Below are positions 31,096-42,179 of a DNA stretch of 64,000 nucleotides, one piece after another. Position numbers and translations under genes: made by a program. Origin of the DNA: Isochrysis galbana. Lineage: Eukaryota; Haptophyta; Isochrysidales; Isochrysidaceae. Every line of letters starts with the position of its first letter. Positions within the stretch are counted from its first letter, which is position 1. The stretch spans positions 3,020,984 to 3,084,983 of the forward strand of contig CM030941.1 of assembly GCA_018136815.1 (NCBI GenBank), read 5' to 3'. The notes under the pieces were generated by a model. That model searched no databases. It saw nothing but the letters and a program-made list of their open reading frames with translations, and had not been told where the DNA came from.

Positions 31096-32898
31096 TCAGG
31101 GCATCTCGAGGACGCGCACGTGATGATCCCCGGCGGCGGTGGCGATGCGCGCACCGTCAGTTGAAATATCAAGGCCATATATGCCCTTGGGAAGAGTAAG
31201 CGCTGCAATGGGCTTCCGTGTCTCGACCGAGAAGGCGCGCACCTCGTTGGCGCCCGAGCCGCCGGCGACGACGGTGGCACCATTATCGCTTTTGGAGAAC
31301 TGCGCGGCGTAGACCTGGCAGGGCTCATGGTCGCGTCCTAGTGCCGGCCACGGGAAGGTGCAGACAAGCTGGCTTGTGCGGATATCCCAGAGCTGCAACT
31401 GCTCCTCGTGCCGCCATGAGCCCGAGAGGATGTAATTGCCCGCCATATCGAGGGCGTCACCACAAATGTGCGGACCGTAGATCGAGAGAACGGCTGACTG
31501 CGAACGCACGTCCCAGAGCTGGACGGTGTTGTCCCAGCCGCCAGAGAGGAGCATATCACGCTGCACGCCGTAGCGTAGGCCAAAGATGCGGTTTGAGTGG
31601 CCCGAGTGCACGGTGTCGGTCGGGAAGCATGGCACTCTGTCGAGTGAGCTCGCAAGCGTGACAATGACAGACTTAGTCGCGTCGTCGTAGATGCGGATAT
31701 TGCAGTCGCGGCCGGCGGTTGCGAAGCGGCCGCCCACAGTGTCGAAGTCGAGCGCGTAAACCTGATTATTGTCCTCGGTGATGGTGTGCAGGCACTTTGC
31801 TGAGGGCACATGCCAATGCTTGATCGTCCCGTCTGAGTTGGCCTCGACGAGGACGTTCTTAGTAAAGGCTGCTGAGCCATGCGGCCGGAAGCGCAAGCAC
31901 GTGGTCGGCAAGATGAGGCGCTCATCGCAGAGCGAGTGCACAAGCTTGCCATTGTTGGCATTGTAGATGCGGAGAATGCCATCACCGCACCCAGCCGCCA
32001 CCAGCTCGTCGTCGGGCGAGAAGCGGATGCAGAAGACGTCGGCCGGCTCGCCCGGGTTGTCACGCGGAAGGTGGGGTGTGACAGCATCGCTCGACCAGGC
32101 CGTCTTGAATGAGGCGGCCGCGAGCCGCGAGGAGCGGAGCACCGGGCGCGGCGAGTCATTGGAGGCCTCCTCGTCCTTCATCTGCGTGTGGGCGGGAGAC
32201 GTAGATGTCGTGGCGAGGGGCAGGCTATCTGTGTGAACAAGCGGAGCGTGCGGCTACCACGAGAGAGGTAAGCGAGAGAGGAAGTGGAATGGCTGCAGGG
32301 CTAGAAGGAGCCAGAAAAGACTGGCGAAGGTGAGAGGGACTAGAAGACCAGTGTGAGGAAGGGGAAAAGTTAGAAAGGTAGCCTGAAGAAGAATTCGTCC
32401 TTGCAGCGCGAGCACTCGTGCTCGTCGCATGACTCCGGTCTTTCGCTTCCGCTTTCTTCTTCTCTCACTACCGGGAGAGGCAACGTAAGCCACGAGGAGA
32501 GCAGAACCAGCGAGCGAGAGTAACAGGGAAGTAGAAAATAGGCATTGGACGCGCAAGAAAGAGACCGAGAGAGGAATGGGGGGGGGGAAGGGAGGGAGAG
32601 GGGGAGAGAGAAAGGCCGGGCGGGGAGGGGGGGAAGGAGGGGGAAAGGTGAAGGAAGGGGGAGGGAGGGAGGGGGGAGGGAGGGAGGGAGGGAGGGAGGG
32701 AGGGAGAGAGAGAGAGAAACGGAGGGGGAGCAAGCTACCGCTCATCCTTTCTTCCCTCCCTCCCTCCCTCTCTCTATCTGCGGGGCTGGGCGTGTGAGTG
32801 GGATGCGGCAAATGCGGCATGCCTACCTTGCGCCGCTTCATCGGGCTCGATTCGGCTTCGCGCATGATGTCGTCAGAGATCTGCCGGGTGGCAGCCAT
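31096..32898 (-). CDS. WD40-repeat protein, two exons
   Basis: A beta-propeller scaffold of about 385 residues. Exon 1 (32898-32827) encodes MAATRQISDDIMREAESSPM plus KRRK and ends AAG|GTAGGC. Exon 2 starts after CACGCAG at 32181 and runs to the stop at 31096; both borders are phase 0. At least six blades are visible: VFCIRFSPDDELVAAGCGDG, LVEANSDGTIKHW, YALDFDTVGGRFATAGRDC, LLSGGWDNTVQLWDVR, YILSGSWRHEEQLQLWDIR and YGLDISTDGARIATAAGDH. The WDVR/WDIR ends are typical. The 645-nt intron is CT-rich on the coding strand. I cannot assign an orthologue; a role as a complex scaffold is all the family supports. Without exon 1, translation could begin at the Met at 32181. Confidence 0.8.
32575..32730 (+). 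repeat. (GGGA)n purine tract in the WD40 gene intron
   Basis: GGGA/GGGAGA repeats cover most of 32575-32730 inside the inferred first intron, so the transcript strand is CCCT-rich there. Confidence 0.85.
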
Positions 32899-33345
32899 TT
32901 CGCTCGCTCTCTTCTCTCTTTCTCTCCCCCCTTCCCCCCCCCCCTCTCCCTCTAGCCGCGTGTTTATCTGAGAAAGAGGGGTGAGAAGAGAAATCATTGG
33001 GGGTGGACTTGGGACGGTGGACCTGGGTAGAAAAGAGAGAGAGGACGGGTGACGAGAGAGTCAGGAGAACGCGGAGAGAAGTTGTGAGGACATTCACGGG
33101 GGGGGGGGTGTAACAGAGGGGGGGGAAGAGACCCACACACAGAGTAAAGGAAGGGATTTACGTGATGGATTGGTGGATGATGACTCCTGGAGGGAGAGGA
33201 GAGAGAGAGAGAGAGGGATGGAGAGAGAGAGCGAGAGAGAGAGAGAGTGAGAGGGGGGGGGGGGACGCCGTGTAATATTATCTTTTCCCACCCAACAAAC
33301 AGTGGACCCACGACCACTATGAGCGCCCCTGTCGCAGGAGACATC
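32899..33345. promoter_or_regulatory. Presumed upstream region of the WD40 gene
   Basis: It lies directly upstream of the WD40 start. It is again purine-rich on the plus strand, with GA runs at 33198-33250 and G runs at 33100 and 33255. No TATA-type element was identified. The promoter call rests on position alone. Confidence 0.3.
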
Positions 33346-33538
33346 TGTGTTCCTCTCACCTCCAAAACCTAACCCAGAGTCGAATTACATTTCTCGTGAG
33401 GTTGGGTCATCTCTGTGGCCAGCTGCCGCCACGACAGAGGAAGAGGCAGGAGAGAGAAACGGCCCGCGTTTCGTCATCGGTGAATGTGCCATGAAGAGAC
33501 CGTCATCACCACACAGTCTTCACAGCGTCCCGTGTTCT

Positions 33539-33552
33539 CTCTTTCTCTCTCT

Positions 33553-33590
<38 letters not shown>

Positions 33591-33645
33591 TCCCTCTCTC
33601 TCTCTTTCTCTCTCCCTCCCTCCCTCCCTCCCTCCCCCCCCATCT
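33539..33645 (+). repeat. (CT)n and (CCCT)n microsatellite
   Basis: TCTCTC dinucleotides pass into CCCTCCCTCCC. No neighbouring gene is evident. It is followed at 33675-33695 by GTTAGGGTTAGG...CCTAGCCCTAAC, a small telomere-like inverted repeat. Confidence 0.85.
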
Positions 33646-33819
33646 CTCTCCTGAGGAGCCGCGCAGCCGCCCGTTAGGGTTAGGTGGCCTAGCCCTAACG
33701 ACGAACTAAGAGCGATCAGTACTCTTCAAATGGCATCTAAGGTGGCTCGCCATGATGCGGCATGGCACCCGGTCACCCGGTCCTAGATGGGAAAGAAGAC
33801 GGTGTGCTGGGACCTGCAA

Positions 33820-33975
33820 ATACAGCCGCCAAATTGGCCTCCGGCCAAATACATTTCAAATGCATTCGAGGCCTACAACCTACAACCCAGGACGCGCTTC
33901 GCGCTTCAAATACAGCCAAATTCATATGTAATATGTATCTGACCTGGCAAATACGTATTTCCCATCTAGGCACCC
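33820..33975. repeat. Dispersed repeat D, copy 2
   Basis: It has AAATTGGCCTCCGGCCAAATAC and later CAAATACGTATTTCCCATCTAGG, as at 21580-21712. An extra piece of about 60 bases lies between the shared blocks. Confidence 0.5.
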
Positions 33976-34097
33976 GGTGTGCTACTGCTGCCCCGAGTGT
34001 GAGTGAGCCATCAAGGGGGGGGGAAGCGCTGGGGCTGGGGCTGCGCGCGCAGCTGGCACGGCATGATGCGGCATGGCACCGCACGGCACGGAGCCGA

Positions 34098-34396
34098 GAC
34101 CAAAAGCGTTCAATTATCCCCATCCCTGCTAACACCTTTCGTTGTCACCTGGAGGTTACTTGACTCAACTTGACACTTCACATGTTCAAATACTCCATTC
34201 ACTAGATTTGGGGCGGGAGGATGAGGTCGTGGGGATCATGAGGGTAGCTATCCAACCCACTCGTTTGGCAAGGGGTATATGGCCATACGTCCATGACCCT
34301 ATCGTTATAACGATAGTTATGAAAGTTGAGTCAAGTAACCTTCAGGTGACAACGAAAGGTGCTAGCAGGGATGGGGATAATTGGACGCTTTTGGTC
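34098..34396. mobile_element. MITE, 299 bp with terminal inverted repeats of about 75 bp
   Basis: The left arm runs from GACCAAAAGCG through ATCCCCATCCCTGC and AGGTTACTTGACTCAACTT. The right arm (34324-34396) is its near-perfect reverse complement, ending CGCTTTTGGTC. The centre is non-coding and includes a GACCCTATC-N8-GATAG hairpin at 34292-34315. A second partial copy lies at 42180-42300. No clear target-site duplication is visible. It is non-autonomous, and no matching transposase was found. Confidence 0.8.
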
Positions 34397-34539
34397 GTCA
34401 ACGTGACCTTCTAGCGTGGGGGTTTCGCATCGTCTTTTGTTCATTCTTACGCGAGACTGACTACACCCTATCCACCAATGTCCTTACATGTTTCTTGATA
34501 TCATTATCTACACCCTCCTGTCCTTCCCACACACCCCTC

Positions 34540-35575
34540 TCCTGCAGCCGGTACACCTTTCCCACCTTTGTAGTGCACTTCCGCGCCTTCCCAAGACCCA
34601 CCCACAATCTTCAATGTCCGTCGCACAACATCACCCTGCCACATATGAGGCTCTACATGATGCAATTCACGCAGATGTATTGTTGAAGCCTCCCCCAGCT
34701 GATAATCCGGCGATAGGCACCGTTCAAGATGCCCGAGCACAGGGTCTCTCAAGTGACGAAGATTCTCATCTATTCTCCAATGAAGCACATCGTCAACGTG
34801 GTCAACAATAACGTTGCCTTCCCGGGCTTACCCGATTCTGTGAAACGAGCACAAACACAAATCTACCAGTGCAAGAAAATACGTGACAAGATGCGTGCCC
34901 GTGCAAACTTCATCGCCGGCAAGCTATGCCTCGAGCTACGCTTCCTGACCAATAGACAATAGACCTCTTCCTGAGCCGAAGGAGTTCGAATCGGCCTTCT
35001 ACAAACAAGTCACAACTCTCTTTCCGAATTACCACTACTTCATCGCAAGCAAGCTATGCCTCGAGCTACGCTTCTTGACCAATAGACCTCTTCCTGAGCC
35101 GAAGGAGGTCGAATCGGCCTTCTACAAACAAGTCACAGCTCTCTTTCCGAATTACCACTACGTGGCCGTGCCTCCGGACGGCGATACTTCTCCGGGAGCG
35201 CCTCCTCAGCCCACGGCACACCTGTCCCGCCTTTGTAGTGCACTTCCGCGCCTTCCCAAGACCCACCCACAATCTTCAATGTCCGTTGCACAACATCACC
35301 CTGCCACATATGAGGCTCTACATGATGCAATTCACGCAGATGTATTGTTGAAGCCTCCCCCAGCTGACCAGCTGATAATCTCTTCAATGCACAGCACTTC
35401 GGGAGCGCCTCCTCAGCCCACGGCACACCTTTCCCGCCTTTGTAGTGCGACGGTGGGTGGAGGTTGGGGATCAGAAACGGGCTTGGCAGACGAGACAGGA
35501 ACAGGCGTATTGGGTCCGGGATCGGAAATCGAGTTCGGCAGAACGGAGAACGGCGCGGCGGGCAAAGGTTGAGAA
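34540..35575 (+). pseudogene. Rearranged gag-like transposon coding remnant
   Basis: Two pieces are duplicated. About 170 bp at 34545-34715 recurs at 35195-35370, coding MSVAQHHPATYEALHDAIHA. About 125 bp at 34918-35033 recurs at 35040-35160, coding PLPEPKE-x-ESAFYKQVT-x-LFPNYHY. A third start of the first piece lies at 35415. Frames are broken between the pieces. No protease, polymerase or integrase motif is visible. A decayed retroelement ORF is the simplest reading. Confidence 0.45.
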
Positions 35576-37180
35576 GGGAACTTGGCCGAGGCAAGGGGAG
35601 CACCGATGGAGTTGTCTCCTTCTTCCACAAGCGGTGGCGAAGTTTCGACTCGAGACGAAGTCGTAGTGCCCGCTTGGCCTTGTAGAATGTTGAGGATCGT
35701 GTTGAAGGTCCTGCTGCAGGATGTGACGTACAAAGTCGGAAGCCGCCGCGCTAAGCTGCCGATTTTGTGCTCAACCAATGGATCCATGGGTTACGTTCCT
35801 CCTCAGTTTCTTCATTCTCGGCATACGTCTTGACGTAGTCTTCTGTCTTCTGGCTCGACATCGAGAGACGTCTCGATTTGAGTTGTTGTCGAGTCGAGCG
35901 GAGCCGGAGGGCTCTGAGCCACTCCGTCGCGAGCAGCACCGGCGGCTAGCGCGGCGCTTTGGCCCTCCTCCCCACCGGGAGTCGGGTGAATGAAATTCTG
36001 GACTGGGTCGGGCAACCCCATTTGGGTGTCTGGACGGGGAACGAACGGCGAACGAAGGGCTGTGGGGCGGCGAGGCGCTCCTAGCGGCCCTAGTGTGTTG
36101 GGTTTTAAGAGATTGTTAGACCTACAAAGAACTCTTCCCTCAGGGAGGGAGCCTAGGCTGCTAGAGTGCAGCGACGCAGCGAACAACGACGGACAAAGAA
36201 GCTGAGAACAACAGGATACACCGACTCACGAACACACCGGAATCATTCACCCAAACCAAGCAAATTATCAAGCAACCGCGACCCCAAATCACCGATAACT
36301 CAAACACGTCGCGAGAGACGGAGAGAGAGAGCGAGAGAGAGAGAGAGACTCCGCAGCGACGGCCGGAGCGTGTCTCCGTTGTAACTTCCCACGTAGCGGA
36401 GAGTCCGAAGGGGAGCGTCATGTCGCGCGACCACGGCGATCACTTTGGATACAGATCGCAACGAGATGTCTTCACGACCGAATAAATCTTGCCGTTGAGC
36501 GTGAACCTTCTAGACGCTTCTAACGAACAACCCTGAGTAGCAACCAAGGGGAAGAAACACCAAAGGGGCCAAGGCTTGCATGTAGCTTGCATCAAGGGGA
36601 AAGATTCCCTCACCTAGGAAGCGAACCTACACCGGTCTCCAAGGGGAGATGGCAAATTAAACCTCAAATCTCGAGCGGATAGAGCAACCGACTCGCTCGC
36701 CAAACACCTTGACCGAGAAGAAAGAAGCAAGGGGGCCTGTTCGTAAGGGCTGAGGTACCGTTGGCAGAGATTGACACACGAGAGCACCTGACAGACAGGC
36801 TAGAAGGAACGAAACGAGAACTCGAATTCTAGATCGCTAGGGACGAACCCTACCAACCTAGGTATGCCTGAGCTTCACCGTGTGGCCGCACGGCGAAGGA
36901 CCTGGAATCAAGAGCCTGGAAATCGCATCATCTGGGATGAATGCGACAGTTGTGGGGTGTTGTATTCAGGCCTCCTGGCATGAATATTTCGGCATGGGTA
37001 CGTGCCTTCGTCGTTATATATCGTCTTCTATGTTCGTCTTGGTCACTCAAGGCGTGCAGACTCGGATTCTCCCTGGGCTCAGATCCTGGTCCGCTGATTT
37101 TCGTCTCGAAATTCGAAGATTTGAGTTTTATTTTTACCGTTACGGTATTTGTCCACGCGTTTAAGGTAAGAAATGCAGGT
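35576..37180. other. Probable transposon DNA, no gene recognised
   Basis: Moderate-length open frames occur on both strands but none has a motif I know. The stretch at 36320-36350 has a short GA run. Composition is lower in GC than the host genes. It may be the untranslated part or a solo terminal repeat of a retroelement, but I see no paired repeats to prove it. Confidence 0.3.
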
Positions 37181-37194
37181 AACAGAACTGGGCC

Positions 37195-37280
37195 CCTCTC
37201 TGCATTCCCTCCCTCCCCTTCTGCAGTTCCCCCTCCCTTCTGCAGTTCCCCCCTCCCTTCTGCAGTTCTCACCCCCCCTT
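37195..37280 (+). repeat. Minisatellite, CCTCCCTTCTGCAGTTCCC units
   Basis: Three to four tandem units of about 20 bp each contain CTTCTGCAGTTC. Confidence 0.75.
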
Positions 37281-37435
37281 GCAGCTCTTAGGCCCAGGCG
37301 GAAATATTCCGAAAAACTTGCCCAAATATTCAGCAAAAATATCCCATTTATATGCCGGCGAGCTGCCCAAATATCCCGAAAAATATCTCGTTGTAGAGTT
37401 TTTTTTGGCGCGCGTTTCCGCATGTATATATGTTA

Positions 37436-37729
37436 CCCCCCAGGAGCCAACGCCCCCCAAGAGCTATCGGGGGCCCCCGAGAGCTATCGGGAGGAAATTT
37501 TCTCTCGATCGCCAACAGCCAACAGCCCCACCGAGAGCTATCGGGGGACCGAGAAAATCCCCCGAGAGCTATTGGGAGATTTTACGTCCCCCGGGGCCCC
37601 CATGAGCAAGGATTTTCTCGGTCCCCCGATGATAGCTCTCGGTGGGGCTGTTGGCGATCGGGAGAAAATTTCCGCCCGATAGCTCTCGGGGCCCCCCGAT
37701 AGCTCCTGGGGGGCGTTGGCTCCTGGGGG
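37436..37729. mobile_element. Foldback element, 294 bp with arms of about 120 bp
   Basis: The left arm (37436-37560) holds CCCCCAGGAGCCAACGCCCC, GAGAGCTATCGGG and CCGAGAAAATCC. The right arm (37612-37729) is the reverse complement. Inside each arm the short palindromic GAGAGCTATCGGGGG unit repeats. It joins directly to the ORF1-like fragment on its right, inside the equivalent of codon 65 of the copy at 2695. No coding capacity. Confidence 0.75.
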
Positions 37730-37734
37730 CCCTG

Positions 37735-37935
37735 TTGTTCTGCAGGGAACAGGACTCTGCCTGCGCCCTGCTTCTGGTGGTGTTGGGGAGGTGAGGGCGG
37801 GAGGATCATGTCGACGTCACTGTCCGTGAGAGGGGCAGCCTGCGAGCGTTTCGGCTCCGGCGGCTTGGGGCGGGCCCGGTGGGGCGTCGTGGCGGCGGGG
37901 CGCTGGGAGGTGGGAGCGGTCGGCGCGCGCTCCAT
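37735..37935 (-). pseudogene. Second copy of the ORF1-like gene, first 65 codons
   Basis: From the ATG at 37935 the peptide matches the ORF at 2695 through GRVLFPA-x-QQ, differing at about nine positions. The upstream flank (AACTATAACAATAG) is also shared, so the duplication includes the leader. The frame then runs into the foldback element and is lost. The copy is truncated and not functional as it stands. Confidence 0.7.
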
Positions 37936-37959
37936 CGCTGAAACTATAACAATAGCGTT

Positions 37960-38518
37960 TTTGACGAATTGTGAATGCTGAAGGTATCCTTCATTGTTTG
38001 CTTCAAGATTTGCGCTTCCCCCCTGCACTGACACTGCCCAACCAACACCAAACGAAGGGAAGCCGCACACGAGCACACCGACAATGCAACCAGTCATCGG
38101 GGCAAGCCGACAGCATGAAGGACAAGTGCGGCCTAGCGATAGGGTGGCTGTGAATCGTGCGTCCATTATGGGCCCTTGACCACTCGATCCACGCCTACGA
38201 GCCTCCATGAAATTTGACTGTTTTTGCTTGGGCGAAGCAGCCGTGCTTTTGTTGGCGCCGCAATGCCGACGGACACCACTGGCCGTCTAGACACGCGCGC
38301 ATACCTAGGCATTCGCGCAAGCCCGGAGGCCCCCCCATCCGACTGGCCCGATGTGGAACCCACGGACTAAGTGAGGCATTCTGGCGAGCGCAAGGCAAAG
38401 CCCAATGCGTGCACTCAAAATGATGCAAACCAAGGCGGAGCGGGATCTGGCCGGCCCCATCGCAGGGCAGGTTCATCGCAGAGCCCAACGTATCTTCCGC
38501 GAATTGCTGCAAGATTGG
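37960..38518. other. Intergenic, 3' flank of the TOG-like gene
   Basis: No gene seen. The right part probably holds the 3' untranslated region of the minus-strand gene that ends at 38519. Confidence 0.4.
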
Positions 38519-41212
38519 CTATGCCCCAAAGATGGCGACCGGACTCGCACCTTCCAGCTCGGACTCGAGGGCGATGCGACGCGCTCGCTCCTCAGCAAGG
38601 GCGACGCGCAGCTGGTGGTTCTCCTGGAGGGCGCGTTCGAGCTTCGCCTCCAGCGCCGAAAATGCCACCCCGGACGAGCCGGACGCTGCAGATTTAGGCG
38701 CATCCTCGTAAACAACGAAGTCGTCGAGAACGGGAGGGGGGAACGGAGTAGTGTGCCTGTCGCGCGAGGAGGCTGATTGGAGACTGGCCGGATGGCTGAG
38801 TGCAGGGATTTCGCCGAGGCATGCAGCCCGGGGGTTCATGGCTGGCGACGGAGAGGCGAGGCTGGAGAGGCGGGAGAGAGCGGAGCTGCCGCCGGGGATA
38901 GCACACGATGCCCACCCAAACGTGGAGACGGAGCTGCACGACGAGTCACTCGGACAGCGCAAGACTGTAGGCCGGTCGACAGGCGACTCCTCCTGTGGCT
39001 GTGGCCGCTCGGGAGAGGGGATCCCGACCACACAGCTTAGGGAGGACTGCCGGTAGACGCAGCCTCCAGGGTTAGAGAGCGACTGCTTGGGAGATGGGGA
39101 CATGCCAACGGGCGGTGTTGGCATGGGATCTGCGTGAGAGCCGGGGCCCGTCCGGCCCGAGACGCCACCCTGCGGTGGCAGGCCTGGGGGTGCGTGCCCC
39201 ATTCTCGCCGACAACGCTACAGGGCGGCAATCCTGAACCGGATCGCCCACCACCGGCCCACTCACGTGCGCCGTCTCTGAAACACTCGATGAGTCGTGCA
39301 CAGCCTGCTCGCTTGCGCCTGCCTCGAGGCGCTGCGGCTCGGCGACGCGCGCCTCCTCGTCCTCCTCGTCAGTCTCCATGCTCAGTACCGCCGCCGCCGC
39401 TTCGGTATCCTCGCTCAGAACCGCCAGCACCCGAGTCTCTTTGCTTGGGGTGAGATCCCGTCGCGCCGTGTCCGCCATGACGCCCGTGGGTGAGCAGTTC
39501 TCCTTGCTCTCCTCGTCGACTGCCTCTTCAACACCCTCTGCGGAGCGCTGCGCCTGCTCGGCCACGCCCGAGGCTGTCTGCTCCATTCGATTAATCACTA
39601 TGGTGGGTAGCGCCCGCCTGCTCGCAATCGTATCCGCCGCCGGCGTGGCGGCCGCTGGCATCAGCGGCGGTGTGAGCTGCTGCGGCATTAGTGGCGACGT
39701 CGGCACACCCGCACTCTCCATTGAGCTTGTAGCACCACGCCGAAGCCCGACATCGCCAGCGGAGTTGCGGTGGGCCGGCGATGTTGCAGCCCACGACGGC
39801 GGTCTTTCCTTGAGAGCAGAGCTGCGCTTCCCCTCACCGCCGCTTTTACGCCGCAGCAAATCGTTCTCGCTTGAGTGGCGCAGCGGCTCTAGCGGCGAGG
39901 GCGCGCTACGCGGTAGGGGCGAGGGAGCAATAAGCAGTGGGGAGGGCTCCTGGGCCGTGGCGGGGCCGTGTGCGGCCGCCCCTGTCTCCACCTCGGGTGG
40001 CGGCGGCGTGAGAGGCAGCGGGCTCGCCGCTGCTTCACTGGCCACGGATGGCGCCCTAGGTGGAGGCTTGAACACGACGACATCTGCATCAGCCGCGGTG
40101 GAGCCCGCTACCGTACACTTTGCAGTCACGAGTCGGTTGCGAGCAAAGGGACGAGGAGCACCGCGCGTACCAAGCGCGCGAGGTGCCCGCGCGATATTCT
40201 CCTCCTCCTTGGTGCTGGCGCCACCCACTGGCGGAGTGTCACCGCCGCCTTCGCTGGGCGACGTCCCCTTTGGCAGCAGCCCAACGGCCTCGTTCACAGC
40301 AGTGCGGACAGCCGCGACGCGGTCATACCGCGCGCCGTCCAGCGCCTTGCGAAGCGGCGCGATGGTGGCGGCGATGGACACGTCCAGCTCGTCGGCTGTG
40401 CCACACGCAGCTTCGTCAGTCTGAAGCGAGCGGAGCAGCGCCGCCGCCGCGCGCGCCGCCGAGGTGCGAGCTCGGTGGTCGGAGGCGCCCAACACCTTGA
40501 CGGTCGCCGTGACCGCTGGCACCGCAACGCTCGCGACGAGTTCGCGCGGTGCGAGATCGAGTGCAGCAGAAAGCGCGAGGAAGGCGGCGTGCGGCGCCAG
40601 GGACGCACCCATTGTCTTGACGAGCCGCGGCATGAGCACTGGCATTGAGTCCGCCACGTCTGACGGATCCGCCTTGGAGAGGACTGCGATGAGCGCTGCA
40701 GACGCGCCCTCCTGGAGCACTGCGTTCGGGTCGGCAAGGCTGGTGAGCAGCGGCGCGAGCAGCACAGCGAGGCGCTGGTTGGCGACGGGACCGAAGGCTG
40801 GCCCGCCCTCAACTGGCGGGAACGCGGCGCTCGCTGCAGCCACTCTGCCGAGCGCGGCGGCGCACGCTTCGCGCTGCCTTGCGTCTCCTCGGCCGAGCTG
40901 TGCGACGGTCGCGCCAATCATCCTGGGCAAGAAGGGAGCGGTGGCGGTAGGCTCAGCGTCGAAAGCGTCGGCGAGGATGCCCACGCACTCGCTCGTGGCA
41001 TAGACACCAAGCTTCCGCCGAAGGTTCTTGAGGAGCGCTGGCAGCAGAGCCGAGACTGCTTGGGCCCCATGCTGTGAGAGGAAGGCCCGGAGCTCTCGGC
41101 CGCCCTGCCGCTCGGTTGGGCGCTGGTCGAGCTTCTCTAGTGCGCGGAGGAGTACGACAGGCGTCGAAGTCCGTTGAGGAGTGCCCGCGCGCGCCGTGGT
41201 AGGGGCCTCCAT
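38519..41212 (-). CDS. TORTIFOLIA1/SPIRAL2-like HEAT-repeat (TOG-type) microtubule-associated protein
   Basis: From the ATG at 41212 (MEAPTTARAG) the product is 897 residues. Residues of about 20-330 are helical HEAT repeats: LPALLKNLRRKLGVYATSEC, then LPRMIGATVAQLGRGDARQR, then LLAPLLTSLADPNAVLQEGA and MPRLVKTMGASLAPHAAF. This is the layout of the plant TORTIFOLIA1/SPIRAL2 N-terminus, which binds microtubules. A long Ser/Pro/Ala-rich disordered part follows. A short C-terminal coiled coil (ALEAKLERALQENHQLRVAL) precedes the stop. Alternatively, an upstream exon 42016-41993 (MVRGESIQ, donor GTAGGG) is joined across the CT-rich tract to an acceptor near 41207, mirroring the dynein and WD40 genes. 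That acceptor is weak, so I prefer the simple start. Role inferred: organising cortical or flagellar-root microtubules. Confidence 0.7.
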   Translation of the reverse strand: MEAPTTARAGTPQRTSTPVVLLRALEKLDQRPTERQGGRELRAFLSQHGAQAVSALLPALLKNLRRKLGVYATSECVGILADAFDAEPTATAPFLPRMIGATVAQLGRGDARQREACAAALGRVAAASAAFPPVEGGPAFGPVANQRLAVLLAPLLTSLADPNAVLQEGASAALIAVLSKADPSDVADSMPVLMPRLVKTMGASLAPHAAFLALSAALDLAPRELVASVAVPAVTATVKVLGASDHRARTSAARAAAALLRSLQTDEAACGTADELDVSIAATIAPLRKALDGARYDRVAAVRTAVNEAVGLLPKGTSPSEGGGDTPPVGGASTKEEENIARAPRALGTRGAPRPFARNRLVTAKCTVAGSTAADADVVVFKPPPRAPSVASEAAASPLPLTPPPPEVETGAAAHGPATAQEPSPLLIAPSPLPRSAPSPLEPLRHSSENDLLRRKSGGEGKRSSALKERPPSWAATSPAHRNSAGDVGLRRGATSSMESAGVPTSPLMPQQLTPPLMPAAATPAADTIASRRALPTIVINRMEQTASGVAEQAQRSAEGVEEAVDEESKENCSPTGVMADTARRDLTPSKETRVLAVLSEDTEAAAAVLSMETDEEDEEARVAEPQRLEAGASEQAVHDSSSVSETAHVSGPVVGDPVQDCRPVALSARMGHAPPGLPPQGGVSGRTGPGSHADPMPTPPVGMSPSPKQSLSNPGGCVYRQSSLSCVVGIPSPERPQPQEESPVDRPTVLRCPSDSSCSSVSTFGWASCAIPGGSSALSRLSSLASPSPAMNPRAACLGEIPALSHPASLQSASSRDRHTTPFPPPVLDDFVVYEDAPKSAASGSSGVAFSALEAKLERALQENHQLRVALAEERARRIALESELEGASPVAIFGA

Positions 41213-41219
41213 CGAGAGC

Positions 41220-41441
41220 GAGGGAGGGGGAAGGGGGGAGGGGAGAGAGGGGGAGAGGGAGAGAGGGAGAGAGAAAGTGGAAGGGAGAGAGAGAGAGGGA
41301 GGGAGAGAGAGAAGAGTGAGAGAGAAGAGAGAGAGAGAAGAGAGAGAGAGAAGAGAGAGAGAGAAGAGAGAGAGAGAAGAGAGAGAGAGAAGAGAGAGAG
41401 AGAAGAGTGAGAGAGAAGAGAGAGAGAGAGAGGGAGAGGAG

Positions 41442-41473
<32 letters not shown>

Positions 41474-41595
41474 AGAGTGAGAGAGAAGAGAGAGAGAGAA
41501 GAGAGAGAGAGAAGAGAGAGAGAGAAGAGAGAGAGAGAAGAGAGAGAGAGAAGAGAGAGAGAGAAGAGTGAGAGAGAAGAGAGAGAGAGAGAGGG

Positions 41596-41645
<50 letters not shown>

Positions 41646-41646
41646 T

Positions 41647-41736
<90 letters not shown>

Positions 41737-41767
41737 TGAGAGAGAAGAGAGAGAGAGAGAGAGAGGG

Positions 41768-41852
<85 letters not shown>

Positions 41853-41930
41853 AGAGGGAGAGAGAAGAGTGAGAGAGAAGAGAGAGAGAGGGGGGGAGAG
41901 GAGAGAGAGAGAGAGGGAGAGGGTTCGGTC
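41220..41930. repeat. (GA)n microsatellite upstream of the TOG-like gene
   Basis: Over 700 bp of GA dinucleotides are interrupted by AGAGTGAGAGAGAA and GGGAGAGG variants that recur at fixed distances, so part of it is a higher-order repeat. It is CT on the coding strand of the adjacent gene. Long frames across it are artefacts. Confidence 0.95.
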
Positions 41931-42179
41931 GCTTTTTTGGAGGGAAGGGCGGGTAGAGTCCGGGCGACGGACACGCCTCGCCCCCCCCCTACCTGTATAG
42001 ACTCTCCACGCACCATACAAGTCGTTCCGTCAATTATTTATGGGACATCACTCAAATGGAGCCATCACATGTCCATAGTCATTTATACAACAGTATTCAC
42101 ATGCACCCTATTGTCGACTTTTAATATCTACGGTGGGCACATTGCGCCGCGCACTTTCAGAACGCGCCTTTCAGACGAA

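Noticed and set aside
32254..32997. 247-codon minus ORF upstream of the WD40 gene as a separate gene
   Set aside because: Only its 24 codons at 32898-32827 look coding and end at a splice donor; the rest is GGGA repeat.
35133..35630. Minus-strand proline-rich ORF across the duplicated block
   Set aside because: It spans both duplicated blocks antisense to the more protein-like plus frame and has no motif.
41213..42016. N-terminal extension of the TOG-like ORF (about 268 codons of Ser/Leu)
   Set aside because: Pure microsatellite translation. The conserved protein begins at MEAPTT.
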